From the NCBI GenBank assembly GCA_011364965.1, contig RDOB01000005.1, positions 147,210 to 211,209 of the forward strand: a stretch of DNA of 64,000 bases, read 5' to 3'. Below, one piece after another: positions 39,259 to 48,709 of this stretch. Numbering within the stretch: the first letter of the stretch is position 1; every line of letters begins with the position of its first letter. The notes beneath the pieces are model-generated. The model saw nothing but the letters and a program-made list of their open reading frames with translations. It had not been told where the DNA came from and searched no databases. The position numbers and the translations under genes are program-made. Source of the stretch: Candidatus Heimdallarchaeota archaeon. Its GTDB lineage: Archaea > Asgardarchaeota > Heimdallarchaeia > Hodarchaeales > Hodarchaeaceae.

Positions 39259-40593
39259 ATGAAAAAATTTCAGTCCCGCACTCTAAAATTACTAAAACCG
39301 ATAGCTCAAACTGTTAGCATTTTATTTTTAATTACACTGAATGCAATAACTTACATTAATTTACAAACATCGTTATCGACATTAACCTCAAATTCGTTTT
39401 CCATCCCAATTGCATCAAATTATAGAGAAACAAGCGCAGTAGTTATACAGGTAAATATAACCTATCGTGTCGAATCTGTAGGAGGATATTTGAATTTCAT
39501 ACGATTCTGGACACATCGTCTTGAGAGTCACAACAATTCGACTCAAATTGGAGTTGCTCCCATTCAAGAAAGTGAACTCCTATCCCTCGACTATAATTTG
39601 ATGAATGCTACACATAAAATTGATTATGGAGATGTTAATAATAATACTGTTGAGTATTTTGGATTTAATTTAACCAAGAACCAGAAATTTAAATATACTG
39701 CTATCTATCGAGTCCGACTTGCCGAATTAAAATGGCAAATCGAAAATGATATCTCTGAGAATACTGAAGGCAATTTTCTCGATGCTTATGAACAACATGG
39801 GGTAAATATTTCCTCTCCTTGGTACCAACATCTCACACAGTCAGAAAATAATCTTGAAGCAAACAATTCAGAACTTGTCTCACTAACTTACGAAATCTGT
39901 GAAGGGAAATCAACCCTTCAGGAAAAAATACAAGCTATTCTCTTGTGGTTACGAGATAACATAGCTGCAGAACCCACTGATCGGTCTCAGGGGGCATATC
40001 AAACTTATCTCCGGGGAATCGGTGATTGTAGTGATTATGCAACATTATTTGTTACTATGTTACGTATCCTCAAAGTACCAGCCCGAAAAATAACTGGATT
40101 GCAGTTTTTACATATCCCTGATTCCTTCTATCCCCTCCGAGTCGGTGAATCTTTTAAATATTCAGGAGCTAAAATTGACTCCTATCAGTATTATGCGTTA
40201 TTTCCAGGACATGCATGGGCCGAGTATTATCATCCAGACTGCGGGTTTATTTCCTTAGATCCTACTTTTGCACGAACGAATCCCCAGAAATATACCAATT
40301 ATATTGGGTATTATTATCTTACCTCGAATATTGGAGAAAACTATTACGAAGGGATTGAACCCCAGTTACCTTATCCATATACTGGCTGGGGAATGCTTCC
40401 TTATATCAAAGCAGCATCTACATCTTCCCTTCGGTGGAATTATACTGTCGAAGCTGTAGTGGAAGAAACGATGGGTTATGTCTGGATCCCAAAATTTCTA
40501 TATTTGATCCGTGGTCTCTTTGTTACAGTGCCTATTTCTGGCTTGGTGTTTCTTATTTATAGATATTGGAAAAAAAGCAAGAAAAATGAGTGA
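39259..40593 (+). CDS. Membrane-anchored transglutaminase-like protein
   Basis: A 444-residue protein. The N-terminal hydrophobic helix is at about 17-36, followed by a beta-rich extracytoplasmic region with several N-glycosylation sequons, the transglutaminase core, and a C-terminal helix with lysine-rich end. Catalytic residues are Cys257 in RGIGDCSDYATLF, His318 in FPGHAWAEYY and Asp334 in ISLDPTFA. Known for the family: cysteine protease or amidase activity on proteins or cell-surface polymers. It acts outside the cell by topology. Single gene with no operon partner. Confidence 0.85.
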   Translation: MKKFQSRTLKLLKPIAQTVSILFLITLNAITYINLQTSLSTLTSNSFSIPIASNYRETSAVVIQVNITYRVESVGGYLNFIRFWTHRLESHNNSTQIGVAPIQESELLSLDYNLMNATHKIDYGDVNNNTVEYFGFNLTKNQKFKYTAIYRVRLAELKWQIENDISENTEGNFLDAYEQHGVNISSPWYQHLTQSENNLEANNSELVSLTYEICEGKSTLQEKIQAILLWLRDNIAAEPTDRSQGAYQTYLRGIGDCSDYATLFVTMLRILKVPARKITGLQFLHIPDSFYPLRVGESFKYSGAKIDSYQYYALFPGHAWAEYYHPDCGFISLDPTFARTNPQKYTNYIGYYYLTSNIGENYYEGIEPQLPYPYTGWGMLPYIKAASTSSLRWNYTVEAVVEETMGYVWIPKFLYLIRGLFVTVPISGLVFLIYRYWKKSKKNE

Positions 40594-40625
40594 GCTTTGT
40601 TTTCCAATAGGTTAGATTCAGACAT

Positions 40626-41057
40626 TTAGAGGGGATACCAGCTAAGATAGAGAAAAGTTCCACTAATTACTAGAGTCAGCCAAAGAATGGCGGTTATTCG
40701 CATTAACAAAAATGTATTTTTAAACTTGAACTGGTCTGGAATCCTGTGTGGAAAACTCATCACCAATACGGTATAGAGAACCAGAAGAAAAGCGATTGCT
40801 CCGCCCATGCTATGCAAGAGAGGCAGAATCTCAAGTTGATTCAAAAGATTTGGCAGTACACTGAGTAACCGAAGATCCATATACAGAATCGCTAGGAAAT
40901 TAAGAATAAGGAGCCCCCAGATAACTTTGTGGTGAAATTTGAATTTTTTTTGAAATGCCAGATACCAAGCTACAATGAGCCCCACAAACACAATCCAATT
41001 GAGAATTAAACTTAAATCTGAAAGAACTAAAGCATTTGGATTAAATAAACCAACCAT
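40626..41057 (-). CDS. Four-helix membrane protein, possibly DUF420-like
   Basis: A 143-residue protein with four hydrophobic helices and a few histidines near the membrane faces (KFHHKVIWG; LLHSMGGAIAF; SFPHRIP). This resembles DUF420 or small cytochrome-like helical bundles that might bind heme. The family call is weak. It is convergent with the transglutaminase-like gene. Confidence 0.5.
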   Translation of the reverse strand: MVGLFNPNALVLSDLSLILNWIVFVGLIVAWYLAFQKKFKFHHKVIWGLLILNFLAILYMDLRLLSVLPNLLNQLEILPLLHSMGGAIAFLLVLYTVLVMSFPHRIPDQFKFKNTFLLMRITAILWLTLVISGTFLYLSWYPL

Positions 41058-41261
41058 ATATACAACTCCTTTATAGATAAATCTAAATAAGTACTAAGCT
41101 GTAGTTTAAATAAGTAATGGAACAGAATGGACTTTCTCAATCATGTAGTGACTAACAAAATCACATTTCTTTAAAGGTCGAGGTCAAAAAAATCATCAAG
41201 ATCTTTATCTAATTCAGAAGATTTTCTTATATTACGAAATCAAATAGTAAGATGAAAGATT

Positions 41262-42044
41262 ATGTTTGATCAAAGACTTAAATTCGCTTCTTCTCGTAAA
41301 AAGACAGTGTTTCAAATCCTTTTCATCAATTTCATCATTCTCATTATTGCGTTTTTTGTAGCATATTTTATAATCGAACCCCTTACAACCCCCAAGAAAA
41401 TGGATAACCCTTTAGTTGCATTTGGCGATTTAATAATCATTCTATTCGTCATTTCAGTTTTAATCGGCATTATAACCATAAATACGTACTTACTTGCTAG
41501 ATATTATCAAACAAAGTATTCCTCAAGTCCTCCTCAAGAGATCTTTCAATCCACAGAGATTCAATTCCTAGAATCAATACGACATAAGGTAATAATAGGA
41601 TTAGATAATATTAAAAATGAGTACCTAGAACCATATGTTATATCGGAACCACTTCCTCTAGAATCTGGATCAGCTGGGGTATATGATTATTTTCCCTCTG
41701 AAATTCAAACTGAAATTCAAACCCTGATGAAGAGTAAAACAATATTTACCCTCATTGAAGTTGCTTATCAAGATCCCAGAGCCACAAATCCTGTAAATAT
41801 TGCTAAAAGCTTAAATATTCCTCTATCCTCTCTCTCGAGAGAAATCAAAAAATTAATTGATTTGAATTATCTAGAAAAGTCTATAACGGAAGCTGTGATC
41901 AAAGATGCTCGATTGAGGAATTATAAAATAACCCCTAAAGGCTATTATTTTCTTTCTCAGCTGAATAGTGCATTGAAAACGACAATTGAGCGTTTAAAAA
42001 TCCGTCAGACGAAAAAACTCCCATTGATAGAAGAGACCCTCTAA
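41262..42044 (+). CDS. Membrane-anchored winged-helix protein
   Basis: A 260-residue protein. Two N-terminal helices (about 17-40 and 55-78) are followed by a linker and a cytoplasmic winged helix with ATNPVNIAKSLNIPLSSLSR and EIKKLIDLNYLEKS. ITPKGYYFLSQL is a typical wing end. It looks like a one-component membrane regulator that reads membrane or external state and binds DNA. A hairpin-plus-T terminator follows directly. Confidence 0.7.
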   Translation: MFDQRLKFASSRKKTVFQILFINFIILIIAFFVAYFIIEPLTTPKKMDNPLVAFGDLIIILFVISVLIGIITINTYLLARYYQTKYSSSPPQEIFQSTEIQFLESIRHKVIIGLDNIKNEYLEPYVISEPLPLESGSAGVYDYFPSEIQTEIQTLMKSKTIFTLIEVAYQDPRATNPVNIAKSLNIPLSSLSREIKKLIDLNYLEKSITEAVIKDARLRNYKITPKGYYFLSQLNSALKTTIERLKIRQTKKLPLIEETL

Positions 42045-42051
42045 GTAAAAA

Positions 42052-42086
42052 ATCCTTCCATTTTTGGTAGGATTGTGGTTTTTTTT
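42052..42086 (+). terminator. Hairpin plus T-run terminator
   Basis: ATCCTTCC and GGTAGGAT pair with one mismatch around a six-base loop, and eight T residues follow at 42079-42086. It lies eight bases past the stop of the winged-helix gene. Confidence 0.6.
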
Positions 42087-42213
42087 ATATTCGACAGAAA
42101 GAGAGGCTTTTACTTGAAAGTCTCGGATTTACTGAAGATTCAAAGTAATTCGGATTCAAATATTTCAAAATTAAAGGTTAATTGCCTTCTAAGAGTCAAT
42201 GAGGAATTAAAAA

Positions 42214-43254
42214 TTGAAATGTAAGTTCATTGTGGTCATTGGAAGTATTAGTTGTATAATAGTTCTACTAGTAGGAGTAATTTTATTGTTTTCCCCTCAG
42301 ATACCCTTCGGATTAGCTGTGGGGTATGATGTTGCAGTTCAAGGGGATTATGCATATGTTTCGGACAATGAGGGGGTGAATATTTTCAATATTAACAATC
42401 CGAACAATCCTATACGAATTAAGGAGGTTCGAAGTCCAGATGGAGCATTTGGAATTTGCATTGAGGGCAATTACCTCTTTATTGCAAGTGATTCTGATGG
42501 ATTTGAAATTGTTAATATATCAAATCCCGAGAATCCAACTGTTCTAGGAACATATAATGATGGCGGATCAATATACGATGTGGACGTGAATGGAGGTGTA
42601 GCATATACACTTGATCTTCAACTGGGACTAGAAATTCTCAATATCACATATCCCGAGCAAATCACAAAAATCGGAACCTATTCAGATGGTGGGGAGTACA
42701 CAAGCGTCCTAGTAAGGCAGAATATTGGGTATATAGCAAATCCACAGGTCGGATTAAAAGTATTCAATTTTACAGATCCAACCTCACCTTCTAAGCTTCA
42801 AACTGTCTCAAATACTAGGGGAGTACGAGACTTATGTATCTATGAGAGTCTACTGTTCCTTGGATGTCATGCCAATGGAGTAAAAATTTACAACATTTCC
42901 AATCCAATTTCTCCCCAACCTCTTGGATCATTTATTAAATCAGGTGGAGAGGTTTACGGAACCACTGGAAATCATACTCATCTTTATGTTGCAGACCTAC
43001 TACTAGGTACATATGTACTAAATATCACAGATCCAACTCAACCAGTTGAACTAATTTACAATGAAAATGCTGCTCCTCATGCAATTACTTACGATGGGGA
43101 ATACCTTTACCTCGCAGACCAAGATAGACAACTTATCATCCTGAATTCCCGATTAGATGCACAATTCTCAGGCTATCTTATCCCAGGATTTTCCTATCTG
43201 ATAGCAATAGTGGGATTACTACCAATAATTATCTATAAGAGACCAAGGAACTAA
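42214..43254 (+). CDS. Secreted LVIVD-repeat beta-propeller with C-terminal anchor
   Basis: A 346-residue protein starting at TTG 42214. It has a signal-type N-terminal helix (about 6-27), then repeats of roughly 40 residues with the pattern Y-V/I-A-x-x-x-G-x-x-I/V-x-N-I-x-x-P (for example LFIASDSDGFEIVNISNPEN). Six or more repeats fit a beta-propeller. The end LIPGFSYLIAIVG...YKRPRN is a helix with basic tail like the OppA tail. It acts on the cell surface and the ligand is unknown. Confidence 0.82.
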   Translation: MKCKFIVVIGSISCIIVLLVGVILLFSPQIPFGLAVGYDVAVQGDYAYVSDNEGVNIFNINNPNNPIRIKEVRSPDGAFGICIEGNYLFIASDSDGFEIVNISNPENPTVLGTYNDGGSIYDVDVNGGVAYTLDLQLGLEILNITYPEQITKIGTYSDGGEYTSVLVRQNIGYIANPQVGLKVFNFTDPTSPSKLQTVSNTRGVRDLCIYESLLFLGCHANGVKIYNISNPISPQPLGSFIKSGGEVYGTTGNHTHLYVADLLLGTYVLNITDPTQPVELIYNENAAPHAITYDGEYLYLADQDRQLIILNSRLDAQFSGYLIPGFSYLIAIVGLLPIIIYKRPRN

Positions 43255-43536
43255 TCAATCCTCTTGCTCCATCCAAAGATTTTAGGGGAATAAATGTAGA
43301 AATTTGGGGAAAAAAAGTAATATTATTTAACCACTATTCAATATAGTAAAAAAGATGTAGAACACATCTCATATTATGAACTATTGATAATAAATATTGA
43401 AATTCCTGACTAAACTGGCCATCAGAAAATAAATATAGACTAGATCTTGGATGTGGGTCTGGAAAACAATTATGATTTTTCTTTATATGGGTTGAAATAT
43501 GGATAAAAAGATGAACTCAAATCTCTAGGTGGTTAA

Positions 43537-43845
43537 GTGAGTAGCGAAACGTGGATCATTTCCGTTTGGAGACATACAAGTAGAACAGGACGGATAATGC
43601 TTATTTTTGGACTCTTCAGCTTCTTAATTGTCTTATTTGGAGTATTTCTAATCTTTGTAGGAATCTTGGGACTACTTACAATTGCTGGGAAACTTAACAC
43701 AAGTAGTAACGATATCTTCAATATCTTGTTCTCAGGGTTGGGAGCGTGCATAGTTGGTGCATTCCTCATGATTATTTATTCCATTGGAATGAAGTTCCTC
43801 CCTCCACTTGTAATTCCTGAACCTGAAGCGAAAAAAGATAACTAG
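43537..43845 (+). CDS. Small two/three-helix membrane protein
   Basis: A 102-residue protein from GTG 43537. The helices are IMLIFGLFSFLIVLFGVFLI, an adjacent Gly-rich stretch and LGACIVGAFLMIIYSIGMKF, with a charged C-terminus (EPEAKKDN). No family recognised. Its stop overlaps the convergent DUF3795 gene by four bases. Confidence 0.5.
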   Translation: MSSETWIISVWRHTSRTGRIMLIFGLFSFLIVLFGVFLIFVGILGLLTIAGKLNTSSNDIFNILFSGLGACIVGAFLMIIYSIGMKFLPPLVIPEPEAKKDN

Positions 43846-44183
43846 TCACGAAATGAATCCAAAGTATTTTTGGCTTGAGGAGATTGTAATTGATTCCATA
43901 AAGCTTCTAATTTATCGTTACAAGGATAATCTCCACAATCTGCACATGTATTGTAGCCTTTGATGGACGCACAATTCCGCACAGAACACTGAGAACAATG
44001 GAAAAATGTATTCTCAGTAGCATGACACCCGTTACAATTTATTTGCTCGGGTTGAACAGTGAATCCACCTCCAGACCATCGCTTAGCTGTCTCTTCCCGT
44101 AAAGATTGGTCATCTGTTTTCTGCGCAATATACGCAGGACATGTTTTACAATTTAAACCACAATAAGCAATTCCTACACTCAT
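43842..44183 (-). CDS. DUF3795 cysteine-rich protein
   Basis: A 113-residue protein with about ten cysteines in CxxC-style pairs: YCGLNCKTCPAY at the start, NCNGCHAT, HCSQCSVRNCA, and TCADCGDYPC near the end. This matches the DUF3795 family, which probably binds zinc or iron-sulfur; the function is unknown. Start ATG 44183. Confidence 0.85.
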   Translation of the reverse strand: MSVGIAYCGLNCKTCPAYIAQKTDDQSLREETAKRWSGGGFTVQPEQINCNGCHATENTFFHCSQCSVRNCASIKGYNTCADCGDYPCNDKLEALWNQLQSPQAKNTLDSFRD

Positions 44184-44335
44184 GAAGAAATCTCTCCTGA
44201 ATACTAGGAAATTATTCGCTTCCTATATATAATTTTTAATTAGAGCAATGAATTATTCTAAAAATTTACTAGGAATTTACAGGAAAGACTATTCTTAAGG
44301 GAAAAAATATACCCCCAAAATGGAGACATTTTTCA

Positions 44336-44818
44336 ATGAAGATAATTATTGTATATGATTCAGTTTATGGCAATACTGAACGAATTGCTCAAGCTATAGG
44401 TACAGCATTAACGAGCGAATATGATGTTAAAGTAGCCAGAGCAGCTAATATAACAATAGATCAGTTAACAGCTGTGAACATATTATTTGTTGGTTCCCCT
44501 ACTCACGGAGGAAGGTTCACTAAAGAAATTCAAGACTTTCTAAACGATATTTCGAAGCTCCCCCCTACGGATATTAAAATAGCAACGTTTGACACTAGAA
44601 CCTCATCAAAAGGTATTGCTAGGAGGATAGAAAAGTTGTTTGGACATGCTGCAATTAGGATAGCTAAAGCTGTAAAAACTCAGGGGAAAATCCTTATAGG
44701 AGAGCCAGAAGGATTTATTGTTAAAGGAACGAAAGGCCCATTAAGAGATGGGGAGTTAGAGCGTGCAGAATCTTGGGGAAAGAAAATAATCCAGTTATCA
44801 GACCAAACAAATATTTAG
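44336..44818 (+). CDS. Flavodoxin family protein
   Basis: A 160-residue flavodoxin-like domain. The FMN phosphate loop is YDSVYGNTERIAQ (8-20). The 50s loop VGSPTHGGRF and the FDTRTSSKG stretch follow. Length and order fit the archaeal flavodoxin group related to the F390/FprA-like short proteins. It probably transfers electrons through FMN. The gene stands alone. Confidence 0.85.
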   Translation: MKIIIVYDSVYGNTERIAQAIGTALTSEYDVKVARAANITIDQLTAVNILFVGSPTHGGRFTKEIQDFLNDISKLPPTDIKIATFDTRTSSKGIARRIEKLFGHAAIRIAKAVKTQGKILIGEPEGFIVKGTKGPLRDGELERAESWGKKIIQLSDQTNI

Positions 44819-44916
44819 TCAAAATTCGTCACAATTATATTATAGTGTTATCTTAAACTCCTTTTTCAACCCCTTTCAAGCGAAGGGAAATCTTATCCCA
44901 AGATAAATTGTCCAAA

Positions 44917-45531
44917 TCATAACTTTTCTTTGTACATGTTGTAAGCTAGCAGGAAAAGATATGCTAAGATCAAAATGAACGTTAACCACTCAAAGATTGT
45001 CGCAATGGGCCTGTAAGCTCGAAGCAAGTACAAATAGGTGACACAGCAGACGAAATCCACGAGAGCAATAATGGACAACCGATTCCAATATGATGGATGG
45101 GTTCGTAACCCAATAATGGCCAGAAGAATAACCAGTTCGATACAAATGAAGTTCATTAAGCTCCAGAAGTTATGTTCAGTAGAAGAGAGATCAGTTGGAA
45201 AAATCGCAATCATGACCATAGCGAAGCTATTGAACAAGCCAAGGACTTGAATGGCTACTATATACTTTTTAACGGAGAATTGTGCCTCATACCATTTTTT
45301 CATATCAAGAACAAAGGGAATTAAAGCGATCGCAATTAAAATGAGGCAGATGCTAAAGAGAAACCAGCCATTCGGATTTTTCGTTGTATTTCCTAAGGCT
45401 GAAACTGTGTGTTGAAAAGGTGAATAACCAGGATATAACAACGCTGCAGGAATTAATAAACCATAATAGAAAATATTCGCTAAGGCTGTAGAGATTAAGT
45501 AAAATGGGAGTCTTTTTCGAGTATTAATCAT
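44917..45531 (-). CDS. DUF998 family membrane protein
   Basis: A 204-residue protein with about six helices. YPGYSPFQHTVSALGNTTKN after the first helix is the DUF998 hallmark, and PTDLSSTEHNFWSLMNF lies in the loop before helix 4. The function is unknown. Ends with TGA. Second of three such proteins in the window. Confidence 0.78.
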   Translation of the reverse strand: MINTRKRLPFYLISTALANIFYYGLLIPAALLYPGYSPFQHTVSALGNTTKNPNGWFLFSICLILIAIALIPFVLDMKKWYEAQFSVKKYIVAIQVLGLFNSFAMVMIAIFPTDLSSTEHNFWSLMNFICIELVILLAIIGLRTHPSYWNRLSIIALVDFVCCVTYLYLLRAYRPIATIFEWLTFILILAYLFLLAYNMYKEKL

Positions 45532-45892
45532 TGAAGTACCCAGTCGTGAAAAGATATTATTATTGATTGATTTTAACCTAACTACCTAGTTCAAGAATCA
45601 GCAAGGAACCTAAATAGCGCTAGATACGGAATTATTAATTAGATTCAAAATCATTCTTCTTCTTTAGAAAGACAGATTATATCAGAGAAAGGGCCTTATA
45701 ATAACTCTTCCCTTTTCTACAAAATAAACACTCTTTTTTGTGGAGGAGAGGGAGTATTTAGAGAGAATTATTTATTGAAAAGCGTGTGTGCTAGCTGAAT
45801 TGGCTAAACGTATCGAATATTGATCAGATTACAACAAACCATTAGGAGTGACACGCTCATATCATCGCGTGTCCTATAATTTATGGAATGGG
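45532..45892. other. Intergenic region with perfect inverted repeat
   Basis: A 361-base gap. The 7-bp arms GACACGC (45850-45856) and GCGTGTC (45867-45873) enclose a 10-base loop about 20 bases past the M42 gene stop. It could be a hairpin or protein-binding site. A GCTAGCTGAATTGGCTAA stretch at 45790-45807 looked tRNA-like, but no complete tRNA fold or T-loop was found. Confidence 0.4.
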
Positions 45893-47014
45893 TTAGATTT
45901 CTGTAAATCCCTTTACAGTGTCAGAATCAAGCCTTTTTATGACCTCAATAAGTAATGAAACTGCTTTTTCGACATCTCCAAGATCTAAAATACCATTATG
46001 GCTATGAATATGTCGAGTGGGGATTCCAAGAACAAGAGATGGACAACCCGAGCCAGTTAAATGAATTCGACCCGCATCTGTTCCGCCGCCCATGACAACA
46101 CTATCTTGATAATCGATATTACATTCTTTGGCAATGTCGATAACAAAATGCCGTAATCTAGGATTAGGGATCATAGAAGCATCTCCCGCCAAAATTGATA
46201 CCCCTTTCGACATTTCTGACGGAGCTTTCAACTTTGGTACATCAGGTACATCTCCCGAAATATCAACTTCAAGAGCAAAACCAATTTCTGGCTGGATCAT
46301 TTGAGCAGAAGTTTGAGCCCCTCGGAGGCCAATTTCCTCTTGAACAGTGGCTACAGCATATAATTGATTGGGATGGTCAATATTTTCTTCTTTAATTAAT
46401 CTTAAAACTTCCGCTGCAATAAATAGGCCAATACGATCATCAAAAGCTTTGCCAATCAGAAGATTCACATCTTTCCTCTGCTCCATTCCATTCTTTTTAT
46501 CAATCTGAGTTCTTTTAAGCATTTCAAATTTGGAATCAGGAATGATGGGGTCTCCAATCTGAATACCGAGTTCTTTTACTTCTTTATCACTCTTACATCC
46601 GACATCTATAAACATTTTATCTTTAGTAAGAACTTTCTTCCGTTCCTCGGGGTCCAATACATGGGGAGGTGGGGCAGCAATAATTCCACGATGTAAATCT
46701 CCTTTTTGAGTCTTTATAATCACTCGTTGGGTTAAAAGAGATTGATCCCACCACCCCCCTATTTGGTGAAAACTAATATAACCTTTCTCATTTATTCCAA
46801 CCACGATAAACCCTATCTCATCAACATGACCAGCAAGCATAATTTTAGGCCCCTTATCACCAATTTTAAAAATTAAGGAGCCAGTTTTATCGTTAAAAAC
46901 CTCATCTGAAAAAAGTTTGACATAATCCTTGACAAGACGAGTCACTTCAAGTTCATGACCTGATGGACCAAATGCGTTACTCATTTGTTCTAAAAACTCA
47001 AGATTTAGATTCAT
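45893..47014 (-). CDS. M42 family (TET-type) aminopeptidase
   Basis: A 373-residue cytosolic metallopeptidase. Metal and catalytic residues are present: His in MLAGHVDEIGF, Asp in KAFDDRIG, the Glu pair in VATVQEEIGLRGA, Asp in LEVDISGD and the final His in TRHIHSHNGILDL. Known for the family: large tetrahedral complexes that trim peptides, which fits downstream processing of imported peptides. Start ATG 47014 with a purine-rich upstream. Confidence 0.92.
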   Translation of the reverse strand: MNLNLEFLEQMSNAFGPSGHELEVTRLVKDYVKLFSDEVFNDKTGSLIFKIGDKGPKIMLAGHVDEIGFIVVGINEKGYISFHQIGGWWDQSLLTQRVIIKTQKGDLHRGIIAAPPPHVLDPEERKKVLTKDKMFIDVGCKSDKEVKELGIQIGDPIIPDSKFEMLKRTQIDKKNGMEQRKDVNLLIGKAFDDRIGLFIAAEVLRLIKEENIDHPNQLYAVATVQEEIGLRGAQTSAQMIQPEIGFALEVDISGDVPDVPKLKAPSEMSKGVSILAGDASMIPNPRLRHFVIDIAKECNIDYQDSVVMGGGTDAGRIHLTGSGCPSLVLGIPTRHIHSHNGILDLGDVEKAVSLLIEVIKRLDSDTVKGFTEI

Positions 47015-47266
47015 ATTATCTCCTCAGCAAAAATCCAGATTTTTTTTAAAAAACAGCTTTATAATAGATTAGAATTCTGATTTGGAATGAATTCTATGCC
47101 TAATCTAAATATTTTGTGTGAAAATCCGATAAATATCTAATTGCGTTAGAACACCAATTCTAAGATTATCTAAGACTGGCAATCTAGCACCAAGGAATTT
47201 AACAGACAACTAATGTTCCCAAAAAACAGAACAAAACAGTGGAATCATATACGAGTGAAATTGCTA

Positions 47267-47863
47267 TTACTTGGATGAAATCACCTGTTTTGCTAACTCT
47301 AAGATAATTTGAGCTAATTGTTCTTTCTCAGTGGAAACATGGTAATATGGCATTTGATACTTTTCTGCAAGTGTTTTCGCTTCCTCCAAATTAATGGGAA
47401 TTTTCTTAGGGGATATTGACTTTCTTAATAACCTCCTAATTTTCTCGATCATTTGCCTTAAATAATTCAATCCCGCCTTGTTAGGTTCTTCAATCCCTAT
47501 TAGTGCAGTTGGGGGGATTGGAGATTCAGGGAATTGATGTTCAAATTCTTTGTAATAATCAGAAATCGCGTTGAAGGAGTTTCTATCTATCAAATCAAAT
47601 ACAAAAAGGACTATAGATGCACCCCGATAATAACTGGATCGTGTTTTTCCGAAAAATTCTTGTCCCACCGTATCAACAAGAATGAGCTTTACTAAATTAT
47701 TTGTAATTTGAATTTTTTTGGTAGTAACATCCACTCCTAAAGTTGGCAGATAATTGGTCGAAAATTTACCTTCCGCATATTCCCTGATTAGTTGTGTCTT
47801 ATATTTTGAGGTTCCAACAAAACAGATTTTCAACAAATATTCTTCTTGCGCTATACGAATCAC
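47267..47863 (-). CDS. Rab/Ras-like small GTPase with degenerate nucleotide motifs
   Basis: A 198-residue small-GTPase fold. It has strand LKICFVG, switch I-like YLPTLGVDVTTKKI (Rab TIGVDF), and switch II VDTVGQEFFGKTRSSYYRGA with the DxxGQE core. The P-loop reads GTSKYKTQ, one residue shorter than GxxxxGK[ST] and without its second glycine. The NKxD motif is replaced by GIEEPNKAG, and the G5 region is VSTEKEQ. It therefore looks Rab-derived but may bind nucleotide poorly. No C-terminal prenylation cysteine. GTG start 47863. Such GTPases are typical of Asgard archaea. Confidence 0.85.
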   Translation of the reverse strand: MIRIAQEEYLLKICFVGTSKYKTQLIREYAEGKFSTNYLPTLGVDVTTKKIQITNNLVKLILVDTVGQEFFGKTRSSYYRGASIVLFVFDLIDRNSFNAISDYYKEFEHQFPESPIPPTALIGIEEPNKAGLNYLRQMIEKIRRLLRKSISPKKIPINLEEAKTLAEKYQMPYYHVSTEKEQLAQIILELAKQVISSK

Positions 47864-47950
47864 TTCCTCTTGTGAATATGTATTTACTACCTTTAAAGAT
47901 TAACTAATGATAGACCTATAATTAAGATTTTACCTCTTCTGAGCCTAAAA

Positions 47951-48649
47951 TCAGATGTAATAATCAACAGGTAGTTTTATAGCACATTTAGGACAATAAA
48001 TAGATCCAAAAAAAACTTGATTATCACAAGAGGGGCAGAAGAGCTTCTTACTTTGAATCTGTCCCCCACTCATAGCAGGGGGACCCGAGGGATGTGGAAA
48101 GGTGAAAATAAAAGGATAGGGGCCGTACTCATCTGGTTGATCTCGATTTAAAGCTTCTATCCTAAGAAGGAACAACTTCTCAAACTCGAGGTGATTGAGA
48201 GTACGAGCATAGTCTGCTGCTTTCTCATAATAAAACAATCCATCCATGGGGAAAAGAGTTTGAGCTTTAAGATCACCCAAAAACCCGTACACTATCATCA
48301 GCCCATGAAGGTCATTCAGCTGTTCAAATAATTTCAAGGCGTTTCTAAGGTGAGATTCTGCCTGGTCAAGCTTCAATTGAACGAGAAGCACTCTTGAGAT
48401 ATAGATTTGAATCACTGCTAGAAAATGAGAATCATTCTTGACCTTTGCAATGGTATAGGCACGATCATAGGCCGTTAATGCAATAGGGTATTGCTTCAAC
48501 TGAAAGTGGCATTCTCCTAAATTACAATGGATAATAACAATAACTCGCCAGTTATTTTCCTTCTCTGCAGCCAGTAAAGCTTTCTCAAACTGGGTAATTG
48601 CGTGTTCATAAAAACCTGAGTTATACAAGAAGATGCCTTCAGCAATCAC
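47951..48649 (-). CDS. TPR-repeat protein with C-terminal zinc ribbon
   Basis: A 232-residue protein. Four to five helix pairs carry TPR residues (GFYEHAITQFEKALLAAEKE; CHFQLKQYPIALTAYDRAYT). A Pro/Gly-rich linker follows, then a zinc ribbon FCPSCDNQVFFGSIYCPKC. It is probably a protein-binding scaffold. The only in-frame start in range is GTG 48649, although GGAGG lies about 27 bases further upstream with no start near it, so the N-terminus is uncertain. It precedes the GTPase gene on the same strand with an 87-base gap. Confidence 0.75.
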   Translation of the reverse strand: MIAEGIFLYNSGFYEHAITQFEKALLAAEKENNWRVIVIIHCNLGECHFQLKQYPIALTAYDRAYTIAKVKNDSHFLAVIQIYISRVLLVQLKLDQAESHLRNALKLFEQLNDLHGLMIVYGFLGDLKAQTLFPMDGLFYYEKAADYARTLNHLEFEKLFLLRIEALNRDQPDEYGPYPFIFTFPHPSGPPAMSGGQIQSKKLFCPSCDNQVFFGSIYCPKCAIKLPVDYYI

Positions 48650-48709
48650 ATCTGTTTCGGGTTCAGATATAGGAAAACCTCCGATTTTAGTCGCTAAATA
48701 TTTCTAGTT

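Noticed and set aside
45785..45860. Possible tRNA gene near GCTAGCTGAATTGGCTAA
   Set aside because: The D-arm-like stretch is suggestive, but there is no anticodon stem of proper length and no GGTTCRA T-loop.
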